From assembly GCA_038534135.1 (NCBI GenBank), contig JBCAXJ010000012.1:1-64000 (forward strand): a stretch of DNA of 64,000 nt, written 5' to 3'. Of this stretch, positions 58,460-64,000 are shown piece by piece (position 1 is the first letter of the stretch; every line of letters starts with the position of its first letter). Origin of the DNA: Thermohalobaculum sp038534135 (GTDB taxonomy: Bacteria > Pseudomonadota > Alphaproteobacteria > Rhodobacterales > Rhodobacteraceae). The notes under the pieces are model-generated. The model did no database searches, had not been told where the DNA came from, and saw only the letters and a list, made by a program, of their open reading frames with translations. The translations under genes and the position numbers were made by a program.

Positions 58460-59136
58460 GCCACCATCGGCGTGAAGGCCGAGACATTGACCTCGCGCGA
58501 GCAAACTCTTTGTCGCGCGTCGACATCGTGGAAGATTCCAACGATCGCAGCGCCCCCATCGCGGGCCTCCTCGATCATTTGCAACACGGTTTCGCGGTTT
58601 GTCCGATCCAGCGAGGCCGTCGGTTCATCCAACAGCAGCGCCGGATAGGCGTGCGCGAAGCCGCGCGCGATGTTCACGCGTTGCTGTTCCCCGCCCGAGA
58701 ACGTCAACGGCGACAGGGTCCACAACGCTTCAGGTATCCGAACCCGTGCAAGCAGGTCGCGGGCGCGCGCCCGTGCTGCGTCCTCAGATGTGCCGATCGC
58801 CAGCAGCGGCTCGGCGACGACGTCGATGGTCGGCACCCGAGGTACCACACGCAAGAACTGGCTGACATAGCCGAGCGTCTTGCGCCGCAGCGCGAGGATC
58901 TCACGTGGTTCCGCGCCGACAACTTCGACCGCGCCGACCCGGATCGAACCCGCCTGCGTCAGGTAGTTGCCGTAGATCATCCGCATCAGGGTCGATTTTC
59001 CTGATCCTGACACTCCTGTCAGGGCGACGCACTCCCCGGGTGCAACCGTCAGATTTCCATCCTCCAACACAGAAATCACGGTGCTGCCATGCTGGTGCAG
59101 TGTGAAGCTTTTCGACACGTTCTGGACGTCAATCAT
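58456..59136 (-). CDS. phnL: C-P lyase ABC-type ATPase PhnL
   Basis: 226 residues; Walker A GVSGSGKSTLMR near residue 42, signature FSGGEQQRVNIARG near 152, Walker B LLLDEPTASLD. It associates with PhnGHIJ during conversion of phosphonate to ribose 1-phosphonate 5-triphosphate; despite ABC motifs it is not known to transport. The stop overlaps phnN and the start is 2 bases after the phnK stop. Confidence 0.95.
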   Translation of the reverse strand: MIDVQNVSKSFTLHQHGSTVISVLEDGNLTVAPGECVALTGVSGSGKSTLMRMIYGNYLTQAGSIRVGAVEVVGAEPREILALRRKTLGYVSQFLRVVPRVPTIDVVAEPLLAIGTSEDAARARARDLLARVRIPEALWTLSPLTFSGGEQQRVNIARGFAHAYPALLLDEPTASLDRTNRETVLQMIEEARDGGAAIVGIFHDVDARQRVCSREVNVSAFTPMVA

Positions 59137-59138
59137 CG

Positions 59139-59909
59139 TCAGACCCTCAATACCGAACTGACCAACAATTGTGTGTACGCGTGTTGCGGGTCATCGAGCA
59201 CCTGATCCGTAAGGCCGGTCTCGACCACATGCCCGTCCTTCATAACCATCAGCCGATCGGCCAGCAGACGCACGACCCCCATGTCGTGAGTGACGACGAT
59301 GGCACTGAGCCCGAGTGAGCGCACCAGCCCACGCAGCAGATCAAGCAAGCGGGCTTGAACCGATACGTCCAACCCGCCCGTAGGCTCGTCCATGAAGACC
59401 AGCCGCGGGCCCGTCACCAGGTTTCGAGCGATCTGCAAGCGCTGCTGCATTCCGCCGGAAAATGCCGAGGGCCTGTCGTCGATCCGATCCTCCGAAATCT
59501 CGACCTTGTCGAGCCAGTCGAGCGCCGCACCCCGGATCTTGCCGTAGTGACGCGCGCCGACGGCCATCAGACGCTCGCCGACATTTCCGCCAGCGCTGAC
59601 CGACATGCGAAGGCCATCGCGGGGGTTCTGGTGCACGAACGCCCAGTCCGTCCGACCCAGCATCCGCCGCTCGGGCTCAGACATCGTCAGCGTGTCTCGC
59701 GGCCCATCCACCCGCGTATTGAAGATAACTTTGCCTTTATCCGGCGCCAGATGCCCGGCCAGGCAATTCAGGAGCGTGGATTTGCCCGACCCCGATTCAC
59801 CAACGACGCCAAGCACTTCGCCTTCGTAGAGGTCAAAAGACACCCCTGTACAGCCGATGCGCTGACCGTAAAACTTCGAGAGATCTTCGACACGCAGTAA
59901 CGGAGTCAT
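59139..59909 (-). CDS. phnK: C-P lyase ABC-type ATPase PhnK
   Basis: 256 residues; Walker A GESGSGKSTLLN near residue 37, Q-loop region WAFVHQNPRDGLRM, signature FSGGMQQRLQIARN near 150, Walker B LVFMDEPTGGLD. PhnK docks on PhnJ of the core complex and its ATPase drives opening of the active site. ATG 59909 has GGGAGA 8 bases upstream and shares one base with the stop of the NIPSNAP gene. Confidence 0.95.
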   Translation of the reverse strand: MTPLLRVEDLSKFYGQRIGCTGVSFDLYEGEVLGVVGESGSGKSTLLNCLAGHLAPDKGKVIFNTRVDGPRDTLTMSEPERRMLGRTDWAFVHQNPRDGLRMSVSAGGNVGERLMAVGARHYGKIRGAALDWLDKVEISEDRIDDRPSAFSGGMQQRLQIARNLVTGPRLVFMDEPTGGLDVSVQARLLDLLRGLVRSLGLSAIVVTHDMGVVRLLADRLMVMKDGHVVETGLTDQVLDDPQHAYTQLLVSSVLRV

Positions 59910-60244
59910 CACAGGTCTCCCAGAGCCTGCGAATATTTCGTCGGCGCAAGTACGAACTCGTCGATGCCGTTGACGAAGCTACCGTGCTTCGCAGCGGTCA
60001 CCCGTTTGATCTCGGCCCACTCCTCGTCGGCCATGAACTTCTCCCAGCATGATCGCATTTCGTCCTCGTCCCGCCAGGCGAGCAGGTAGACGAAGAACAC
60101 CTTGTCTTCCTTTCGGCTCTCCCACATCGCGAGGATGCGGAACCCATGCCGCTCGAAGATCGGGCAAGCCTGATCGCGGAATCGGTCGTGGAACGGCCCG
60201 GCATTGCTTTCTGGGATCTCGTAAATCCGCAACTGATTGATCAT
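59909..60244 (-). CDS. NIPSNAP-family protein in the C-P lyase operon
   Basis: 111 residues. RIYEIPESNAGPFHDRF, FRILAMWESRKEDKVFFVYLLAWRDEDE and a final SFVNGIDEFVLAPTKYS give the ferredoxin-like dimeric alpha/beta barrel of NIPSNAP domain proteins, often small binding or monooxygenase-like proteins. It overlaps phnJ (ATGA) on one side and phnK on the other, so it is fully embedded in the operon. It is not part of the classical E. coli phn set. A role in phosphonate use is inferred from position only. Confidence 0.85.
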   Translation of the reverse strand: MINQLRIYEIPESNAGPFHDRFRDQACPIFERHGFRILAMWESRKEDKVFFVYLLAWRDEDEMRSCWEKFMADEEWAEIKRVTAAKHGSFVNGIDEFVLAPTKYSQALGDL

Positions 60245-61113
60245 GCTGCATCCTCAGATTGGTAGGGCGCGCCCTGTTCACCGACATGTCCGGCTTCCCG
60301 GCGCTCGCGGCAGAAGTCGGTATCCGAGCACACGAACATCCGCCCGCCATCGTCATCGACGATAACTTCGTCCAGATAGCTGTCTTCGGCTCCACACAGC
60401 GCACAGGGTTTCTCCGCACGCATGCGCTCGAAGGGATAATCCTCGAAGTCGAGACTGACGACCTGGGTATAGGGCGGCACCGCATAGATGCGTTGCTCCC
60501 GCCCTGCACCAAACAATTGCAGCGCGCCCATCTCCATCTTCGGATTGTCGAACTTCGGGATCGGCGAGGGGTCCATCACATACCGGCCCTCGACCTTGAC
60601 CGGGTAAGCGTAGGCCGTCGCGATCTGACCATGTTGGCTGATGTCCTCGTACAGCTTTACGTGCATCAAGCCGTATTCTTCGAGCGCGTGCATCTTGCGC
60701 GTTTCGGTCTCACGCGGCTCCAGAAAGCGCAAAGGCTCTGGGATCGGCACCTGGTAGACAAGGATCTGCCCCTCGGTCAGATCACGCTCCGGGATGCGGT
60801 GGCGGGTCTGGATCACGGTCGCCTCGGCGGTCTCCTCCGTCGTCTCGACACCCGCTGTCTTCTGGAAGAACTTGCGGATTGAGACGGCATTCGTCGTGTC
60901 GTCCGCGCCCTGATCTATCACCTTCAGCACGTCCTCGGGCACCAGGCAGGACGCCGTGACCTGCACCCCCCCGGTCCCCCAGCCATACGGCATCGGCATC
61001 TCACGGCTGGCGAACGGCACCTGATACCCGGGGATCGCCACGGCCTTCAGCAACGCGCGCCGGATCATCCGCTTGGTCTGCTCATCCAGATAAGCAAAAT
61101 TGTAGTCGCTCAT
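60241..61113 (-). CDS. phnJ: Carbon-phosphorus lyase PhnJ
   Basis: Radical-SAM enzyme that breaks the C-P bond of ribose 1-phosphonate 5-phosphate, releasing methane from methylphosphonate. 290 residues. MPYGWGTGGVQVTASCL near residue 41 holds the Gly radical site; the four-cysteine cluster site CALC...CSDTDFC is near residues 236-266. The family signature GALQLFGAGREQRIYAVPPYT near 198 is intact. It overlaps the HAD gene and the NIPSNAP gene by four bases each. Confidence 0.97.
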   Translation of the reverse strand: MSDYNFAYLDEQTKRMIRRALLKAVAIPGYQVPFASREMPMPYGWGTGGVQVTASCLVPEDVLKVIDQGADDTTNAVSIRKFFQKTAGVETTEETAEATVIQTRHRIPERDLTEGQILVYQVPIPEPLRFLEPRETETRKMHALEEYGLMHVKLYEDISQHGQIATAYAYPVKVEGRYVMDPSPIPKFDNPKMEMGALQLFGAGREQRIYAVPPYTQVVSLDFEDYPFERMRAEKPCALCGAEDSYLDEVIVDDDGGRMFVCSDTDFCRERREAGHVGEQGAPYQSEDAA

Positions 61114-61712
61114 ACTGGCAACTCCCGGTCACGCAGCGCGGCTCTCAGATCGTCCGGTCCGGTGAACAGAATACCGTCGATCCCCAACGCGTTCGCAGCT
61201 TCGATGTTCCTGGGACTGTCATCGATGAAAATGCAGTCCCCTGCGGCCAACCCGTTCCGGCTCAACAGGCAGTGATAGATCGCCGGGTCAGGTTTGATCA
61301 GCTTCTCTTCGCCCGAAACGACGACGTCCCAGAGTAGATTCAGAAAATCAAACTGCTGGCGCGCGATCGTGAATTTCTCGGCGGGATAGTTTGTGATCCC
61401 ATACAGGGGTGTATGGGCAGCATGCAGGGCGCGCAGAACCTCGACTGAACCATCGATCACGTGATCGATCGAGCGGTCCCAGTCGCTGTCATATTTCGCC
61501 AGGATGTCCGCATGATGTGGAAACGCGCGCGCATGAGCGGCGACTGCATCGGCAAATGTTCGCCCTCGATCCTGCTCCTTGTGCCAATCCATGAAGGCTA
61601 TTTCGTCGAGGAACGCCTCAACGTCGGCCATGGAATCGAAGTCCTCGACCCAGATCTGGCGCGGGTCCCAGAACAGCAGTACCTGGCCGACATCGAAGAT
61701 CACGGATTTCAT
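61110..61712 (-). CDS. HAD-superfamily hydrolase in the C-P lyase operon
   Basis: 200 residues with the full HAD set: VIFDVGQVLLFWDP (motif I), YGITNYPAEKF (II), KLIKPDPAIYHCLL (III) and FIDDSPRNIEAANALGI (IV). In E. coli no such gene is present, but HAD hydrolases are frequent next to phosphonate genes, for example as phosphonatase relatives. Its role could be to dephosphorylate a sugar phosphate made by the lyase pathway. The stop overlaps phnJ (ATGA); the start ATG 61712 has a nearby AT-rich region shared with the opposite small ORF. Confidence 0.9.
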   Translation of the reverse strand: MKSVIFDVGQVLLFWDPRQIWVEDFDSMADVEAFLDEIAFMDWHKEQDRGRTFADAVAAHARAFPHHADILAKYDSDWDRSIDHVIDGSVEVLRALHAAHTPLYGITNYPAEKFTIARQQFDFLNLLWDVVVSGEEKLIKPDPAIYHCLLSRNGLAAGDCIFIDDSPRNIEAANALGIDGILFTGPDDLRAALRDRELPV

Positions 61713-61774
61713 GTTTTGGGACTCCGCGCAACTTGTGATAGATTTGTCGTGAGATCGTCGCAGGATGCAAACAC

Positions 61775-61939
61775 ATGTTGGACCCCGTTGTGATCACACT
61801 CTCGCTGCTGGCAGCGCTCGTCTGCCTCGCGTTCTATGTCGCAAAGAACCCTGAGTTTCGGGCGTATATCAAGGGCGGGAATGACAGCGAGGACGCTGGC
61901 GACCTGCACGATACGCCCGCCAATGGCGACTGCCGGTAA
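61775..61939 (+). CDS. Small single-pass membrane protein (54 aa), opposite strand within phn cluster
   Basis: An ATG-TAA frame below the usual length cut-off. MLDPVVITLSLLAALVCLAF gives an N-terminal membrane helix; the tail KNPEFRAYIKGGNDSEDAGD is acidic and likely cytosolic or periplasmic. AGGA lies 9 bases upstream. It runs against the phn genes, in the 385-base gap between phnI and the HAD gene. No family recognised. Confidence 0.55.
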   Translation: MLDPVVITLSLLAALVCLAFYVAKNPEFRAYIKGGNDSEDAGDLHDTPANGDCR

Positions 61940-61963
61940 TCGAAAGAGTCTGGAAGTTCGAGT

Positions 61964-62095
61964 ATGGGAGTGTTCCCGGCAATCGGCCTTATCATCATCC
62001 TTGCAGTCGTGGTTCTGCTCGTTCTGCGTCGCGGCGGAGGCGGTGATCATGACGGCGGTGGCGGCGGTCATCCATCTGGGGACGGAGGCATCTAA
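61964..62095 (+). CDS. Small single-pass membrane protein with Gly/His-rich tail (43 aa)
   Basis: An ATG-TAA frame coding MGVFPAIGLIIILAVVVLLV, then LRRGGGGDHDGGGGGHPSGD. That is one membrane helix, a positive RR anchor and a Gly/His/Asp-rich tail that could bind metal. Similar helix-plus-Gly-rich small proteins are known in this bacterial group as hypotheticals. It ends 2 bases before the phnI stop (convergent) and lies 24 bases after the previous small ORF, so the two may be one transcript. Confidence 0.5.
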   Translation: MGVFPAIGLIIILAVVVLLVLRRGGGGDHDGGGGGHPSGDGGI

Positions 62096-62097
62096 GG

Positions 62098-63183
62098 TCA
62101 TTCTGCGGCCTCCCGTGCCGCGAGGGCTTTGGCCCGGATCTTGCGGATCAGTTCTAGTTCGGACTGGAAATCCACGTAATGTGGCAGCTTGATGTGCTCG
62201 ACGAAGCCCGTCGCCTGGATGTTGTCCGCGTGATACAGCACGAATTCCTGATCCTGCGCCGGGGCGCCGACATTGTCCTCGCCCAGTTCCTCCCAGCGCA
62301 ATGCCCGGTCGACCAGCGCCATCGAAATTGCCTTGCGCTCGGACTGACCAAACACCAGACCGTAGCCCCGCGTGAACTGAGGCGGTTCGGTCTTTGACCC
62401 GACGAACTGGTTCACCGTTTCGCATTCCGTCACCGTGATCTCTGCAATCTCGATTGCGAAGCCAAGTTCCGGGATATCCATCTCAACAGCGACTTCGCCA
62501 ATGCGCAATTCGCCGACAAACGGATGATTGCGCCCATATCCGCGCTGCGTCGAATAGGCCATGCCCAGCAGGAATCCCTCGTCCCCGCGCGTGAGCGATT
62601 GCAAACGAAGCGGACGCTCGGCGGGTATTTCCAATGGCTCACGGGTAAGATCAGGCGGTGTCTCGTCGGTTTCGGGCTCGACCTGGATCAATCCCTCCTT
62701 GTGCAGGAACTCCGTAATGTGCGGTTTCGGTTCCGGCTCGACAGGGGTGTCTTGAGACTCTGATAACGCTTCGCCCTCGGCCGCCAATGCGAAATCCAAT
62801 AGGCGGTGCGTGTAGTCGAAGGTTGGCCCTAGGATCTGCCCGCCTGGCGCATCCTTGTAGGTGGCTGAGATCCGGCGGATACATGTCATCGCGCCGGTAT
62901 CAATCGGGTTCGAGGCACCGAACCGTGGCAACGTCGTCCGATAGGCACGGATCAGGAAGATCGCCTCGATCAAATCGCCGCGCGCCTGCTTGATTGCCAG
63001 TGCCGCGAGGTCTTCGTCATAGAGCGACCCTTCGGCCATGACCCGGGCGACCGACAATGCCAACTGCTCGCGGAGTTGAACCAGCGTCAAGCCCGGCAAG
63101 GAAGCATCTCCGCGCCGCTTTTGCGCAAGCCAGGCATGGGCCGCATCGATGGCCTTCTCGCCGCCCTTGGTCGCTACGTACAT
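62098..63183 (-). CDS. phnI: Carbon-phosphorus lyase complex subunit PhnI
   Basis: 361-residue core-complex subunit with nucleosidase activity that exchanges the base of ATP for the phosphonate with PhnGHL. MYVATKGGEKAIDAAHAWLA and the YGRNHPFVGELRIGEV, MALVDRAL and NIQATGFVEHIKLPHYVDF segments are typical. It starts 3 bases after phnH. Two small ORFs on the other strand follow its stop, so the leftward transcript must cross them to reach the HAD-phnJ part or restart there. Confidence 0.96.
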   Translation of the reverse strand: MYVATKGGEKAIDAAHAWLAQKRRGDASLPGLTLVQLREQLALSVARVMAEGSLYDEDLAALAIKQARGDLIEAIFLIRAYRTTLPRFGASNPIDTGAMTCIRRISATYKDAPGGQILGPTFDYTHRLLDFALAAEGEALSESQDTPVEPEPKPHITEFLHKEGLIQVEPETDETPPDLTREPLEIPAERPLRLQSLTRGDEGFLLGMAYSTQRGYGRNHPFVGELRIGEVAVEMDIPELGFAIEIAEITVTECETVNQFVGSKTEPPQFTRGYGLVFGQSERKAISMALVDRALRWEELGEDNVGAPAQDQEFVLYHADNIQATGFVEHIKLPHYVDFQSELELIRKIRAKALAAREAAE

Positions 63184-63186
63184 CGC

Positions 63187-63753
63187 TCAGGCCTCCACAC
63201 GGGTTGTCCGGGGAACGCCCGCCAACTGCTCGCCACAGGTCAGGAAAAAGTCCAGACCCTGCGGGAACAGCGAACCGTTTGACTGGAAGACCGCAGGCGA
63301 TGGCACGGTCAGCCACGCCTCGTCGCGGATCCCCGGCCCGGTCAGGCGATGCTCATTGCTGAGTTCAGGCACTTCGACAATCAGGGTCGCCGAACGGTCC
63401 GGATAGTCCGGCGTTCCGATAGGGAACTCATCGAGAGGAAGCATCTCGTCCCAGCGTCCGAAGGCGAACTGAGCCGACACCCGATCACCGATCGGTGCAC
63501 CCGTGTGAAAGCGGAACCAGTCCTGCACACCCTGCCCGGCGACGCTTGGCGCCAGCCATAGAGGGGTGTCGGGATCGCACAGGGTCAGCGCCAAACAAGC
63601 TGCGGCACGGGACAAGGACGCCGGCGCGGTCGCTCCAGTTACCGTGTGGACCTGACCTGGTCGGGACATCGCATCCAACGCGGCACGGAAGGCAAGTGCC
63701 GCATCAACCGGAGGGTTCTGAAACCCGCCCTCCATACTTTCGGCGCGCATCAT
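63187..63753 (-). CDS. phnH: Phosphonate C-P lyase subunit PhnH
   Basis: 188-residue core subunit. GGFQNPPVDAALAFRAALDAM near residue 10 and GPGIRDEAWLTVP near 140, then FPQGLDFFLTCGEQLAGVPR, are the PhnH signature; the fold is PLP-transferase-like without cofactor. ATG 63753 overlaps the phnG stop (ATGA). Confidence 0.95.
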   Translation of the reverse strand: MMRAESMEGGFQNPPVDAALAFRAALDAMSRPGQVHTVTGATAPASLSRAAACLALTLCDPDTPLWLAPSVAGQGVQDWFRFHTGAPIGDRVSAQFAFGRWDEMLPLDEFPIGTPDYPDRSATLIVEVPELSNEHRLTGPGIRDEAWLTVPSPAVFQSNGSLFPQGLDFFLTCGEQLAGVPRTTRVEA

Positions 63754-64000
63754 CCTTCGCCTCGAACCATCGTGAAGAAATCGACCCGGGTCTTTTCGGC
63801 CTCGCCAGCCGTCGCCGCGCGGCGCTTGTCGTGAGCTTCACGAAGCGGTTCGACAACCTCGCGGCGCACATCCTCTGCGGCCGCTCCCTGCAGCATCGCA
63901 TCGCACATGGCGGCTTTGCTGGCCTGATCGCGATCACGGCCGGGCACGTAGGCATGCCCGACAGAGCCGTCTTCGAGCCGCAACGAACACCGCGTGACCG
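63750..64000 (-). CDS. phnG: Phosphonate C-P lyase subunit PhnG (5' part outside the window)
   Basis: Only the C-terminal 83 residues are present: LEDGSVGHAYVPGRDRDQAS near the middle and a final REAHDKRRAATAGEAEKTRV, both typical of PhnG. The gene continues beyond the right edge, so its start and promoter cannot be seen; phnF and phnCDE, if present, would be further right. It overlaps phnH. Confidence 0.92.
   Translation of the reverse strand, partial: VTRCSLRLEDGSVGHAYVPGRDRDQASKAAMCDAMLQGAAAEDVRREVVEPLREAHDKRRAATAGEAEKTRVDFFTMVRGEG

Noticed and set aside
1..64000. tRNA or rRNA genes
   Set aside because: No CCA-terminated cloverleaf or GGTTCRA T-arm context was recognised in any gap; a tRNAscan run would confirm absence.

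Overview
The window looks like a chromosomal segment from an alphaproteobacterium of the Rhodobacterales (Roseobacter-group type). The basis is gene content and order: a GcrA cell-cycle regulator, a PleD-type diguanylate cyclase next to a DUF3572 protein, CobS/CobT with a J-domain protein and BolA, the phoH-ybeY-corC-lnt-XRE-metK block, a C-P lyase cluster with DUF1045, and high GC throughout. Species cannot be named from this. No rRNA, tRNA, CRISPR array, transposase or integrase was seen.

Layout. 1-5.7 kb: truncated inositol-monophosphatase-family gene (hisN-like), XRE regulator, typA, pleD-like gene, then divergent DUF3572 and HAD-like genes ending at a strong terminator. 6-11.2 kb: a protein with an RGS-like domain, then dnaG and rpoD; the 3' end of rpoD and its terminator are partly duplicated. 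11.3-24.9 kb is the accessory stretch: methyltransferase, cobT, a doubtful membrane ORF, a cysteine-less racemase homologue, lipoprotein, cobS, a 47-residue membrane ORF, an XRE-TPR regulator with helically phased upstream repeats, DUF3253 and J-domain genes, bolA, two tandem alpha/beta hydrolases, and two copies of a 61-bp palindromic repeat. 25-38 kb is mostly housekeeping: gatB, a solute-binding protein, glyS, lytic transglycosylase, gcrA, ABC-2 permease, glutamine amidotransferase, fused membrane/spermidine-synthase-like protein, argD-argF, renalase-like oxidoreductase.

38-46.8 kb: a small secreted-protein gene broken by an in-frame TGA, then a leftward group of two short acidic peptides, a JmjC/cupin protein without its iron-binding HxD, TrkH and an unknown protein. 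This group is the best candidate for an undescribed system, possibly peptide maturation. An amine-oxidase-type flavoprotein, a persulfide-dioxygenase-like MBL protein and two paralogous exported proteins follow. 46.9-55.9 kb: trmB, lipoprotein, metK, XRE, lnt, corC, ybeY, phoH, nhaA, clpS.

56-64 kb: the C-P lyase (methylphosphonate) cluster. Leftward genes are phnG(partial)-phnH-phnI, HAD, phnJ, NIPSNAP, phnK-phnL-phnN, and a separately promoted phnM divergent from DUF1045 across a Pho-box-like site. PhnGHIJ with PhnK form the core complex; PhnL is associated, PhnM removes pyrophosphate and PhnN makes PRPP. Two small membrane-protein ORFs on the opposite strand interrupt the cluster between phnI and the HAD gene and are easy to overlook.
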